Below, one piece after another: positions 1 through 12,671 of a stretch of DNA of 64,000 nucleotides. The position numbers and the translations under genes are program-made. Under the pieces are notes generated by a model. It was not told the DNA's origin. It was given only the letters and a program-made list of their open reading frames with translations, and searched no databases. Origin of the DNA: Nepenthes gracilis (Eukaryota; Streptophyta; Magnoliopsida; Caryophyllales; Nepenthaceae); the NCBI GenBank assembly GCA_033239525.1, contig BSYO01000024.1, forward strand, positions 11,493,991 through 11,557,990, given 5' to 3'. Numbering within the stretch: position 1 is the first letter of the stretch; the number at the start of each line of letters is the position of its first letter.

Positions 1-2053
1 GTAGTGAATATATATAACAAAGAAATTAAAAACAACATTCTAATTGAAAATTTGATCATTGGTTAGGAAATATTCTGATATAAAATTTAAACTTGGTCCA
101 TAGTACTTTGATAAGAGAAAGGATATGTGAAATACTATTAGATCAGTAAAATAATATTAAAATCATAAAATATAATTTAGAAAAATAAACAGTGACTGAT
201 GTAATTTATTTAAAAATTCCAATGTCATCCAAAGTTTCTCTAATATAAAAAAAAATTGCTTAAAATGTGACTAATGTTGAAAAATAAAAGCATTTACTAA
301 GTCAGGCAATAATAAACTCATAAAGGGATCAATAATCCAACCACTTTATCTAAAAGTTAATTCGAAAGCATAATAGAAATAGGTATGAAAAATACATCTT
401 TAGTTATAATAGAAAGTTTGATTTGTTTTACATATGCATGTATGTATATATATACATGTACATATGTATGTATGTAATATGTTTGCAGTTTGGTGCGGTT
501 TAGTTCAGTTTAAATTGTTAATTCCCAACTAAACCGACAATATGACTTAAATAAAAATCAAACTACAACCAATTGGCGAATAATGTAAAATCATCATTGG
601 TGGTTTGCTTTGGATTGGATTGGGCAATTTGAATTTTTTTTTTTGTTGGGTACAGCACTAGTTCACAAGCATGGAGTGAATGACCACTTGAAATGTAAAA
701 TATCTGCTGATATAAATTAGTATCGGGCCTTCAATATTGAAAATTTTCAATGTGACAAAGTTGTGATCTATCATTTATATCAACGATATGTCAGTCATAT
801 TTAAAATATCAGCCAATATTTTCTCTTAAGTCTTGATATGAAAAAAAGAAGTGTCAGACACATTTGATATGATACATATCACCAAATATGACCGATACTG
901 TTGTGGTCATGACTGATACCAAATCATATTTTCAGTCGTATTCATAGCCAAAAAAAATTAAAAAAAAAAAGAGGAATTAAACCCCTTTAACAATCTCCAC
1001 TAGAGAGAGAGGGGGGGGACAAGCAAACACAAAAATTATGCATACAACAAAAAAGCTAGGGCATAAAAAAGAGCAATGGTTAAATATTTATCGAGCTAAG
1101 GAGTAGACAAAAACATTTTATAGAAAAATGGGGAAAAAAAAAAAGAGAGAACAAATGAAAAAGCTAGGACTTTTTATAATATGCAGGGAAACATATTTAT
1201 CATCAAAAACCACTGGCCAATATCAACCATCGCAGCATGTTCTCATTACTATCAACCCTAACTTCTCGACCTGATGCTTCTTTTCTCTTTGATTGATTGT
1301 GAATTAAAACCAGGGGAGCTCATTTCTCTGAACTAAGCTTTATGTTTTGAACTTATTTAATAATTACTACAATAATACACTAATTAGCCCCAATACTACT
1401 ATAGCTTATTAAATACCATGCTTTCTTGTTTTAAAAATTATAAAATTCGCCAAAACGTATCCCAAGGATATCCTAAACGAGTCCTAGATATGCCCTAGAG
1501 TGCCCTCAGCATGCCCAAATCAACTAAATAAAATAAAATATTCCAATGTGTCCTATCGTGTTTGATACTTGCTGGAACATGTTAGCGAGGCATGTCAATG
1601 TCCAATGTGTATTGGACACCGATATGTCAACCCAATGGAGGTGTCTACACTTCTTAGCAGCATAGTCATGCGCTTATCTCTAAGAACATGAAACCAAAAT
1701 TTTCAAATCTTGGAAAGGAAGGAATGAAAATGTGGTGCTATTAAATTTATCAACCAAAAAGAACCTGGGCACCAACTCGGGGATCTCTCAAATTTGAATA
1801 ACATATCATGAGATGTTCAAAAGGGTGGAGTTCATCAAAAAACAATCATCCAACACTGGGGAGAACGATCAAAAAAGATATATGTATAGACGAGGTACCA
1901 CACAAGAGACTGCACGTTAATGATTTTCAAGGGGACAAACGATGGGCCAACTGGAAAAAAAAAATGTAGACTTGGTCATTAATGCTGCTATGACATCAAG
2001 AAAATACAATAACAAACGTTCAGTGTCCAAAAAACTCCAAAATGAAAGCTTAC
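1..2053 (-). other. Intron 14 of CHR10 (no coding exon seen)
   Basis: AT-rich sequence downstream of the exon 14 donor. It contains TATG/CATA-type simple sequence around 430-480, a GATATC-rich patch (about 700-930), A-rich runs near 940-1,140, and a degenerate TGTCC-rich patch around 1,545-1,640. I searched it by eye for the remaining macro-domain exons and found none. Confidence 0.6.
700..930. repeat. GATATC-rich dispersed repeat (copy 1)
   Basis: Contains TATCAACGATATGTCAGTC, TTTAAAATATCAGCCAATAT, ATGACCGATACTGTTGTGG and CATGACTGATACC. Same word usage as the other GATATC patches. Lies in CHR10 intron 14. Confidence 0.5.
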
Positions 2054-2199
2054 CATCAATTTGTATAAGATGAAGATCACCAGTATGTAAATCCCTAAAT
2101 TCTGATGCTCTTTCATATGCCTCTGGAACTCTCTTGGAAAGTTTACCCAAGGCATCAAACATTCCTCCACGGCCCCAGTTACCAGAGTCATCCACACAG
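2054..2199 (-). other. CHR10: CHR10 exon 14, start of the macro domain
   Basis: Acceptor GGAAG and donor GTAAGC bound a 146-nt exon. With the AG left over from exon 13 it encodes [18 protein letters not shown], then a stretch resembling ALC1 macro domains and ending DLHLIQIDG. The exon ends in phase 1. No following exon (expected to resemble WVALAVVQSYN and a final YYR-rich end) is visible in bases 1-2,053, so the gene continues outside the window. Confidence 0.85.
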
Positions 2200-5100
2200 C
2201 TTCCAAAAGAACACAATTAACCACAAGAAATACCATCAGGAGAGATTTTAAGGGGAGGGGGGGGGGGGGGGGGAAGCAAATAGAATTGGAATAACAAGCA
2301 GTAACTTTGACATGAAAAGAGAAAAGGAAGAAAAATCTTCTTAGAAATGGAGCAAGTCCACTCCGGATGAACCAAGAAAGCAACACAGTGGCTTCAACAA
2401 TAGTGATACCCAAACAACATGCAAACAGCCACGTATGAAAGAGAAATAGGAAGGAAAAGAACAAATTTCAATGCACAATAGAATTACTGAATTTCAGGGA
2501 AGTATTATCAAATTTCTACATTAATAACAGTATGATATTTTCATTTTAATCCTTCCAACGTTGATTCTCATTTCACCAGAAAATTCAACTTTTCAACAGC
2601 AATCATATTAATCTACAATTTATCAGAAATGTGTACATTCAAGTACACAGGATCAGCTATTTTTTCATGGATTCAGTAAAGCAACCAACCACAAACTAAT
2701 AGGTGTGATGATAAATAAATAATGCAATGCAGAGGTTACATAACAGCCATTGTTAGACCTATTTGTAAGAACTTGAAAACATTCTGGGGCCATTTTTAAC
2801 AACTAAACTTGCTGGAAAATTATGGGGCCACTTCCTTGAAAGTTACACTTCAACACAGCGTACAGGGAGGTTCAATGCTTGATCTACACTTCAACTTGAA
2901 AATGTTCATTTCTCTCTTTTTCCTTGGGGAGGGGCTTAATCTACCTTGCTTAATGCAAGATAAGATCGCAGATAACAGACCAAAAGGTAGTCTGATTCTT
3001 CCTCGGACCTTGCATATAATAGAAGCTTTATTCACTGCATAGCTCCTTTTAGAATCATGTTAAGAGTATAGAAGGACAGTCTTCATTTATCTACTTAAGC
3101 TTTTGGAATGAGAAGTTTCTTGACACTATCTTCTTGATTTAAAATCATCATGCAACTAATCAAATATCAACAAAAAGATCACCTGAATATAATTGTAGTT
3201 TCAGATGGACATATATTCGATGGTTGTGTACAATCTCCTAAAACAAATTGGACAGCACCACAATCTGAGGTGATATCATTATCTATAGGAAGGATTGGAT
3301 CACCAACAGAAAGTGATTGGTATCCAAGAGATTTCCATTTTGACAACTTCTTCTCCTCTGCCTTCTTTCTAGCAGCCTCAATTTTTTGCTCCTGTTCCTC
3401 GGTTAATTTTCTTCTAGTTCCCAACTCCAGCACAGAAGATTCAGTTGACTTCATTGACTCCTTGAATTTTTCAACCCAGGAGATGTATGAAGCTTCATCA
3501 AGACCTGGATCAAAACTTACAGAAGCAACATTTCCATGAAGATCACTAGTGCTAATCTCAAATTTCACTGGATCAGAGTATGGGTTTTTAGCATAGCGCT
3601 TTGCAATCACCCTCTCAGCCATATCATTAAGTTCTGACATATTTGTTTCATCCAATATCCCTTCACTCATCTCTTTTAGGTCAACCATATGTAGCCCATA
3701 TATTACAGACCTTAGGTCACCAGGTTCAACCCCTGAAAGTTCGTTCCCTCCATAATTCGCATTATCATCACCAACAACATTATGACTAAGCTGCAACTTC
3801 CTCTGTGCTTTCCGCATGACAAACTAATTAAAAACATTCGAAATCTGTCAGAAATGAGCCTCCCACTCCAAAACACTGTTGGCTAGTAAGAACACCTCAC
3901 CTCCTCAACAGTATTAGCTGAAACTAGGCTTATAGATAGTACATGGTTCATTTGACCAATCCTATGTGCACGTTGTAATGCCTGCTTGTCAACCTGAGGA
4001 TTCCAATCTTGCTCATAGAATATAACCTACACAACAATGTCAAAATATAAACTACAACATGTGCACAATCCCACAATCAAATATGAAAATCATTAAGTAA
4101 TTTTGGAAATGAATAAATGGCTATATAAACAAATAAATTTGAATCATAGGACAACATATTTCAACTAATCACTTGCAATGGGTAAATTGCATAATAAACA
4201 AAATAAACATTAAATTCTTCTTCACACACTTCACAACACCTTTCATGAGCAACCATAAATGACAACATTGTTTTAATGATAATCATGGACGAAAGTATTA
4301 GTATTATTATTAGTCATAGCCATAATAATATTAAACATATTTGACAATACATATTGGTAGTGAATAAATCAAAAGTAAAAAAATTTCTACAAATCGTACA
4401 TTAATAGGCAAATATCAATTAATATATCATTTGTTCAAACAACATTTATATCAATTGATATTTTGAATATCGACCAATATATCTCAATATATCACAATTT
4501 TTTTTCGCAATATCCAGAAATATCGATATCAGGGGTCTCGATACCGATATATTGGATATCAGGATCCCAATACCAATATATATCAGTCATATTGGATATC
4601 AGCCGATATTTCATTCTATGAAAATAATGTACAGAGTATAACAATTTAAAAAGAATCATAAGTAGGGATAAAGCTCTAAATAAAGAGAGTCTTTGTATGC
4701 AAGCCTTAGACATTTCATTTGCAATGTAGACTATTGGTTACTCTAGCATGTTAGAGACTCAGAGCCAAGGTCAGTTGAAGAAGCAAGATTCCATGTTGAT
4801 GGTGGGACATAACAGAACTCACTGTGTCAGCAGCTACGAGATTCAACCCCACTCCACCAGCTCTTGTGGATATCATAAAAACAAATGCACCATTTTCGTT
4901 GACTTGAGAATTCAATTTTCCAGTGGCTGATTGTTGGCTAAAACTTCTAATTGCAGCAAAACGCTCCTCTGCTCGAATTGACCCATCAAGGCGCTCATAC
5001 GAATACTGCCTCAACTCCAGAAAATCCTAGATCACCACAAAAAAGTTTGGAATCTTTATAACTATTCACTCTTGCAATGACAACGTAGCTACATGCTATT

Positions 5101-8100
5101 TTTTTTTTGGTTTGGTTATAATAAAAAAGGTGACAGACCTGTAAAATATCAAGTGTATGGGTCATCTGAGCAAATAGAAGAACACGATGTCCAGAATCAT
5201 GTAGCCTCCGAAGAAGTTGGTCCAAGATTATGAGCTTACCACTAGCCTGATAATAAGATTATATAGAACATCCGAACTAAGCAGATGGACTTAAAAGCAC
5301 ACAAACAGTTCATTTGTCCAGGCAGCAAGGACATAAGTTGGAGCAATTCTATCAATGCATCTGTGCTTCTGCATGTAAATTTGGCTATGGACACTGTATA
5401 GCTCATGCACCACAATAATCAAAACGAATTCGAACCTTCAAACTTAACAGAAAGATGAAAAGACCTGAACAAGGTGTTCTCCCTCTTCATAAGGTTCAGG
5501 CTCAATACCAGGGAAGAGATAAGGGTGACTACATGCCTTCCGTAATTGGATTACCTGCATGAATGTAATGTGAAAGAAAAAGTGAAGCTTTCATCCAGCC
5601 AAAATAGCAGTAATTCCATAAGCATGTGAAAAACAACCAAGATCCAAGGATAATCTCAGCACAAATGAAGCTGACATACAATAACATAGTTAATGGGTTG
5701 TTGAATTAACATACAATATTTTGTAGCGATTGGACAGTCGATGTTCCAGAGGCAATAGCAAGAAGTTTAGGAAGCTCCTTCCTCAATACTGAAATATAAA
5801 CCTTCTTCTGCAAGGCTACAAGTGGTACCATTCTACCAAAAAGAAATAAACAAAAGCTTTCAGCAAGATAAAAAGCATACAAATTCATCATCTACCTACA
5901 CCTTTTCATTATTAAGGGAGTGGTGAGGAGTAATTGTATATATAGACAAAAGCCAAATCTAAAAACATCCCAAGATGATGTGGTACCACCCAAACCAATT
6001 AGTGAATTTCACTATAGAACCAAAACGAACAGTTATGGGCAGCATCACATTATCTTCAGGCATTACGGAACTAAATCTTTTTTTGCTCATAAAGACATAG
6101 CCATGGATGAGAAATTTTCACGTAGGAAATACTTAAATCAACACTAAATAAACAACTAAATAGCAAGCAGCATCAGAAAACCAACAGGATGATCTCTGTA
6201 AGTGGAGGCAACACCAGAGTTCCACACTCAATAAGCTTAGATTTTGTTCTGCGGAGCATAAACGCCCCTAGTATGCATTTCAAAGTATTGAGCTGCTGTT
6301 CCAATTTGCCTCTATCATGGCCTGTTCAGGATAACCCAAGTAAAGATCTATGCATTATCATCTTCCATAACAACTAAACAAGAAACATTTAGATACAGAT
6401 TTGTTTCAATCACATCACATTAGAAGAAAGATGCAATCTGCTTAAAAGATCACTATGCATGTATCCCTGAACATATGTCACATCCCGTGACTTCAAAATT
6501 CCACAAGAATAAGTTGCAAAGTGAAAATCAGTCAGCAATCATAGTGACGTGCATACACTACAACTGATTCCTGCTGTTTTAGTCGAAATGCTTGCCCAGT
6601 GATTGTCAGCCACATGTTGTCAGGACCTAAAAGTGGCAGGAGCACACACACACATGCATGCAAGCACACACACATAGAACAATTGGTGTTTTTAGCTCAG
6701 TCTCAATGACATAGAATATTCTACGAGTTCCGAGCATGAGCTTGACCACCTTGACTTTGATATCTTTCCAGATTGCTTGCACATGCGCGCACACACAAGG
6801 TACACCAATAACAAGTCCCCGGTATCAATATCATCTGAGAAAGGTGGCCCATCAGCACCCTTAAGACGCTCACGAGCCAAGATCACTATTGAAACTAGTA
6901 TCACAGGAAACAAAAAAATATATAAAAAATAAAGAATAAAAAAAATAGTAACTATGCAAGTTTCGCAAGAAATAGAAGTCTTGCTACTTGGAGGAAGGGA
7001 CGAATCCTTTAGTACTTGACATAAACAAAGTCTCAAGTCCCCAAAAATGAAATCAGCTACGTAACTCGTCTTATGCCATTTCATTTGCAAAGAAAATATC
7101 CACTAAAAGTTGAAGTGCAACCAAATTTGATTGCTTCTATTATTTTTCCAATTTGCCTGAAACGTTCAAATGTTGTCACCTAAATGGAGCAAAGGAATTT
7201 TAAATTCTGAAGCACTCACACAGTCTACTCTTCTGTAATTTAGTATTAAGAATTTTAGATGATGTATCTTAAGACCAAGACTCACCCCATCACAAAAAAT
7301 AGAACCAATAGCTGAAGCAAGAGAGGAAAGCCAATTTGGCCAACAGAGAAGTAAATACAAAGATTAGATGAACAATAAAAACCAAACATTCAAGAAGTTA
7401 CATAATCATGGAAGCCCATAAGTGAAATTCTAAAAGGCAAATTGATAACCTGCTGAGGGATCGCCAACTTCATTAAACATGGAAAGGAACTGTTCCAATT
7501 TTCCAAAGACAGCAGGCATACAAAAATGCATCAATGACCAAAGTTCAGTGAGATTGTTTTGAATTGGGGTGCCAGTCATCAGCAAACACCTTGGCATAAC
7601 AAACCGTTCTCTGAGTACAGTATACAAAACCTGCCCAGGTTAACAATTAAGGCTCCAAAATATGGGAACCAAAAAAAAAAAAGGAATGTAAATAAATATT
7701 TGGATGTTGGTTGCTCTCTTGGAGAAGGCCATTAAAACCCCAGAGATCAGAAAAATAATCTTCCAAACAAAATGAGTAGCTAAAAATTTATCCTTGACCA
7801 GCTTGAAAGACTGTAAGCTAAAGAAGGAAATTCTCACTGCACTAACTAGTTTAAAGATTCCTCAGGGAATGTGCTCATCATTGATCATGGATATTTCAGT
7901 TCATGACCTAATTGGGCCAGAAAAGGAAAAGAAAAGGGTAAGCAGAGAGCATGATAGAGCTCTATCACAGATAGGATGACATTGATAAGGAGTGATCAGT
8001 AAAGACTCCAAATTACGAGAAATCTGGATCACGATCCAGTATATTTCCATCATAGAGCAAAATTTGTATGGATTGATCGAATCACTAGGAATTATATGGC

Positions 8101-11100
8101 CTCTAACATACACTTGAAGGATTTTTCAGTCTTTGGGCTTCATCAATTACTGCATAATGCCATGCAAATTGAGAGAGAAAATCCTGATCTATCAGAGCTA
8201 CATCGTATGTTGTCAAGAGCACATCAAAAGGAAACACTGGTACCTGCAAATGATCGAAACTCAGCATCAATGACAAATAAATAAACAATGCAGTAGAAAG
8301 TATGCAAACAACAAGAATCAATCCCTTTCTCCAACTTTAAAAAAAAATGAAAAGAACAAAAAGATGAGGAGGAGAAGAAAGCATAGATGAAGAAGATAAT
8401 CCGACAGTGGCAGGTATTATTGGCTACCATAGTACATTGGGCAAAACTTACATCAGAAGATGATGACTGTGCTTCTACATATTCAAATATTGTTCTGCGC
8501 AATCTAAGTCGGTGTTCTTTCTCGCCAATGTACATAAGAACTCTCAATTTTGGAGAAAATTTCTCTATCTCTGACAACCATCCATCAATTACACTCAATG
8601 GGCATAGAACCACTGCACAAAATAACCACCCAAGTACAGACCAAAGATCCAAGCTGACTCAGTGTGACTGTTATCATTTATATATTGATATATATAAGAT
8701 ATAATTTGGGGGCAGCAAAAACTCACAGAAAGGCCTGTGTGACACCTGACAAGTCTTTAAGTAGCTCAGGAAAGTAATGGCTTGCAAGGTCTTTCCCAAT
8801 CCCATCTGCAAATAACTCATTTCACATCATAAAGAAGAAAAACAAAGAAAGCATTTCATAAAGAGGGTTTCCATTCAGATGCAAAAGCACACAGAGTGAT
8901 ACTTATTTTTGCTGCGTGTTTTAACTGTCTGGCAGAGATTTTAGAACTTGATCAAATAGAAAAGCTTAATTAGCAAGTTATTCCTTTTCCAAGGCATCAT
9001 TCGTTTGGCAAAAGTGAGGGCATTCAATTCCTACAAAGTAGGTCTTTTGCCTCATGTTTGATTAGAATAAATGAAAAGTCAAATGGAGATCCTTATAATC
9101 AACCAAAAAACAAAACTCGAAAGGGGATAAGAATCCTTTTGACTAAACTCCTTCCTCCCAAAGTGGAAGTTAACTTTACTAGCCCTCTTCTAAGCAGTTT
9201 AAATCCTTGAGTTGTAGGAAAAATTATATATCCCATAAAAAATAAAAAGGGGAGTGCAAGAAAATACCTTGGTGTGCCATATTGGGAAAATAATGCCATT
9301 CTTCAATCACACTTCACAAGTAGGAGTATGAACCAAGCAACATAAACTAAAATTATTGCAAAAAAATCAACCAAACACAACAAAAGTCTAACTTCTGGGA
9401 AGCAACCTAAAGGAAATATTTCCCAGGAAATTCAATTTTAACTTAAAAAATGTGTATCCTTGAACCAACAAGATCAAAGAAATATCAACAATGAAATCCC
9501 AAAAGCACATCAATTTAGGACTCAATTACTTAAATAGATTAAATTTATTAGTACAAGCTTTATACATACTACCAAGTCTCCTTTCGCGTAAATAGATGTA
9601 TACGACTGACATAAATTTGACCCAAGTCAATAGCATTTCAGTGGGATCTAATACGGATAGGAAACCCAAGTTGTCGGAGAAGAACAAACAATACCTCATC
9701 TCCTGCATATGAAAGGAACACTGTCAGCACCACATGGTTCCTTACAAACAAAGAGGACAAATCTTGAAGTTTTAAGTGCATCTAGAAATTGTGTTAACAA
9801 CAAATGCATCAATGCTATGTACATCAGCTGTTTGCATTGAATCTTCTGATCTTCCATGATCAGAAATATTTGAGCACCGAATCTCAGGACAAAAGTTCAA
9901 GTGTTCGGGCATTATAAGATGTGGGAAAAAAGGAAAACTACTGATGAGAAGGTATTACGAGTGCACTATACATGTTAGGAAAGACAATTTGTTTTCTAAT
10001 TGGAGATGAGAACATAATAATCCAATCTTTTGACAATAACAATGAAGTCAAATTCTACTGAGTTCTCCACTAATACAAATTTTTGTTACTGTTCACTTCT
10101 GCTAACTTTCATCGCCTTCAATTTCCTCCTTAAATATCTTCTATGACTGTGCAATTGGCTATCAGTTGGCACTATGAAATATGTTAATAAGGAGGTTGGA
10201 AAATACAAAAATAGTAGCAGCGACCTCATCACTGTCAAATTTCTCCACATAGAAGTATAGAACTTAAGATAAACTTGATTGTGATTTTCAACCACAATAA
10301 TAGTTGTAAATTTTCGACCACAATAATAGATAACTCATCACTATCAAATTTGAACCCATATTGGTGCTAGATCACATATAATTAGTTCTCAAAGAATATT
10401 CAATACGGTATGCAATCCTCCTCTAATCATCCCCTACATTTTAATGGTAGTTGGCATCCCATGCCAACAGTTAAGGCTAGTGATTATCATGTCACCTACT
10501 GGGCCTAGTCAACTATTAGAAAGGAAAACGACTACCTTTTTTAATAACCCAGCACCATTGGTAGATGATATTCTTGCCAATAATGATCTTGTTCCTTTAG
10601 AGAAGGATGACAGAATGTCTTCCATGCATTATGAAGATAACTCAAGTAACCCTGATGGTGGAGAAGACAAATATAGGAAGCGTTGGGATGGAAGACTCCC
10701 TTGTGAGTCATATGCCCACTGTACATATATTTTTCTTTTTTTATTTCTGGCATTGGCAGTACACTTGCTCGAGTGATGCAGTTCCATAAAGATTTAACAA
10801 GAGGTACATGCATTTGCAGCACGAGCGAGTGATGTCTAGAATCGATCCGCAAAAAAGGTCCGCACTAATGGTGCTCAAGGTGACTTCAAGAATGCTTTAG
10901 CATGATGTTTGTGCAATGGCTGCTCGAGTGAAAGGCTTGCAGAATGATTTCGTGCGAGATGCGCACACTTCTGGTATAAAATGCATGATGGAAGATGTTC
11001 TAATGTTCTTCTAACGTTACTGACAATAACTATCCATAATGATGAGGTTTACTAAAATAAATTGATAAGAAAAGGATTCTAAGAAGATGATATGAGAGAA

Positions 11101-11935
11101 GGAAAATCGACAGTGAATTAGTGACAGGCTACTTCGATGATGAATTGAGGAAAATTGACGAATAATTTGTTACACCTGTGGTGAGAATGTAAATAGGAAA
11201 ATTAGTAGACAATTAGTAGACTACTCTTGAAGATGAATTGAGGAGGAAAACTGATAAAGAATTTGTGATTGTTATTGTGAGATAACAATGCCTTATATAG
11301 ATGATATGGGGCAAACTTTTGTCACAGGACGGAAATTCCACGTGAAATAAAAAATTAAAAACCTTGGGGAATTTTTTTTTTTTTAATTTATTCATATTTT
11401 AAAAAAATTGTGATTCAAATCCACATATTGGAAAAAATTTGGAGTTTGAAATCCCCATATTAGGATTCAAAATTCTGATACTAATGCAAAATTTCCAAGA
11501 TTCAAATATCCTGATATTTAAGAAAAAAAATTCGGAATTCAAAATCCCACCATGTTATTAGCATGCTTCCTCGCGGTTCAAAACTGCGGCAACGATTCTC
11601 GTCATTTCAGATACCGATATTATGTCCACATTTGTTGTTTTTTACATTAGATTTATAAATAATTTCGAAACAATACCAATCCAATCACATACGTTAAAAA
11701 CACACTAACAATAAAAAAATTAAGGGCAGAAGAAAAGACAAATGTAATTGCAAAAATTTACCGAGGATGACGTTGACGCCTAGAATATAGCGTCGAATAA
11801 GCCATGAAACTCCTTCCACTTGGTGCGGTTTCAAGGTCGCCGTCACCCCGATCTCGTCGCCGTTGACAGCGGCGCCTGCGGTTGAGTCGCTGTCCAGTAT
11901 AATTTTCGCCGCTGCTTTAAGACTCTGGCCGTAGT

Positions 11936-11939
<4 letters not shown>
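2054..11939 (-). CDS. CHR10: CHR10/ALC1-type SNF2 chromatin remodelling ATPase (3' end beyond window)
   Basis: Exons read from the sequence: 11939-11762, 9702-9695, 8805-8727, 8612-8452, 8243-8112, 7630-7450, 6321-6186, 5832-5715, 5554-5465, 5246-5139, 5026-4823, 4026-3901, 3823-3183, 2199-2054. They total 2,308 nt with matching phases and no stop, giving 769 codons. Visible motifs: Walker A DEMGLGKT (~61-68), DEAQRLKN (~176-183), TGTPIQNNL (~205-213), GAFMLRRTK (~265-273), [11 protein letters not shown] (~450-460), QRAHRIGQ (~483-490), and the macro-domain start [15 protein letters not shown] (~724-738). SNF2 ATPase plus C-terminal macro domain is the ALC1/CHD1L architecture, which in animals is a poly(ADP-ribose)-activated nuclear remodeller; the plant form is CHR10 (AT2G44980 type). 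About 100 C-terminal residues are missing and should lie left of base 1. The start is the first ATG of an exon that opens with the family-like [14 protein letters not shown]. No exon is broken. Confidence 0.94.
2257..2273 (+). repeat. 17-base G homopolymer in CHR10 intron 13
   Basis: An uninterrupted run of 17 G follows GGGGA on the plus strand, giving a C-run in the transcript. It lies 58 bp upstream (in transcript order) of the exon 14 acceptor, so it is the longest C tract next to that splice site. The length may be affected by sequencing error. Confidence 0.9.
4430..4620. repeat. GATATC-rich dispersed repeat (copy 2)
   Basis: Lies in CHR10 intron 11. Reads ATATCGACCAATATATCTC, AATATCGATATCAGGGGTC, CCGATATATTGGATATCAGG and TCATATTGGATATCAGCCG, a short-period degenerate repeat. 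Nearby 4,300-4,330 has AGTCATAGCCATAATAATA, also seen in copy 4. Confidence 0.6.
9695..9702 (-). other. CHR10: 8-nt coding microexon of CHR10 (exon 2)
   Basis: On the minus strand the eight bases GAGATGAG lie between an acceptor (ATATGCAG) and a donor (GTATTG). Exon 1 ends in phase 1 (a single G) and exon 3 begins with ATG GGA TTG GGA AAG ACC. Adding exactly these 8 nt gives Gly-Asp-Glu and restores the invariant G-D-E-M-G-L-G-K-T of the Walker A region. Without it the frame shifts and the motif is lost. The flanking introns are 2,059 bp and 889 bp. It is far too small for ordinary gene finders. Confidence 0.88.

Positions 11940-11940
<1 letters not shown>

Positions 11941-11966
<26 letters not shown>
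11941..11966. repeat. (CT)13 microsatellite next to the CHR10 start codon
   Basis: Twenty-six bases of perfect TC repeat begin two bases upstream of the ATG at 11939. On the gene's strand this is a (GA)n tract in the 5' leader. GA/CT tracts are common in plant 5' UTRs and core promoters and bind BPC/GAGA-type factors; that role here is inference. Confidence 0.9.
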
Positions 11967-11971
<5 letters not shown>

Positions 11972-12671
11972 TCGAATCGTCAACAATGTCAACAAGAATT
12001 GGCGCGAGAAGACATTGTTAACTATAAAGTTTACCGGTAAAATCAGGGTTTTGGGTACTTCGAGATGCCTACTTTCGGCCTTCTGCATATTCTATATAAT
12101 TATAATTTTAATAATTAAATTTTGATATAAAATTTAATTAAATTGTTTAGTTTTGTAGCAAAGATGACCTTTCCCATGTTAGAGTTAAATGCAGACTCGC
12201 ACCTCCTTCTTAGACGAAGGGTTTTTCTAAATTTAATAGAATATAATCAGAGTAATAATTTATTTTTTTAAAAAAATTAATATAGGTTTAAAAATTAATT
12301 TTTTTTATTTTAAGATTTATTATTTTTTAATAACTAACAGTACCGTTAAGTAATACATTTTTTATATAATTTAAATATGTTCGGTCTTAATTTTAGTATT
12401 TCTATTTTGAACAATGAGATTTTATGAATTAAACCATTTTTTTTAAATAGAAAATGTAATTTTTTTACCCCTTCAAATTTGAACCAATTTTTTTTTTAAA
12501 AAAAAAAAACTCAAAATATGTCACGGTCTTTCAAAAAAGCTTTTTTCACATACTATAATAATTAATTTTAAAAATAAAATTATAAATAAATTGAGTATGA
12601 TCTTATAATTCAAACTATTACGAAATTGCAACCTATTTGCTCGTATCAATTGAAATAACTTGTCAAACTAA
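11967..12671. other. CHR10 upstream region, AT-rich
   Basis: Promoter side of CHR10. The first ~120 bp are mixed in composition; the rest is AT-rich with long A and T runs. I see no ORF of note and cannot place a TATA box with confidence. Confidence 0.5.

Noticed and set aside
6540..6640. Open minus-strand stretch reading [16 protein letters not shown] in the same intron
   Set aside because: Not part of the SNF2 core; the true GAFMLRRTK exon is at 6,186-6,321.
6692..7090. Minus-strand ORF with [20 protein letters not shown] text, within CHR10 intron 6
   Set aside because: Exon 6 joins exon 7 in perfect phase (GCA G + GC CAT) with family-like residues, so no exon is needed here. The text does not match CHR10 relatives.
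10444..10776. 110-codon plus-strand ORF in CHR10 intron 1
   Set aside because: No recognisable domain, hydrophobic random-looking tail, no flanking signals.
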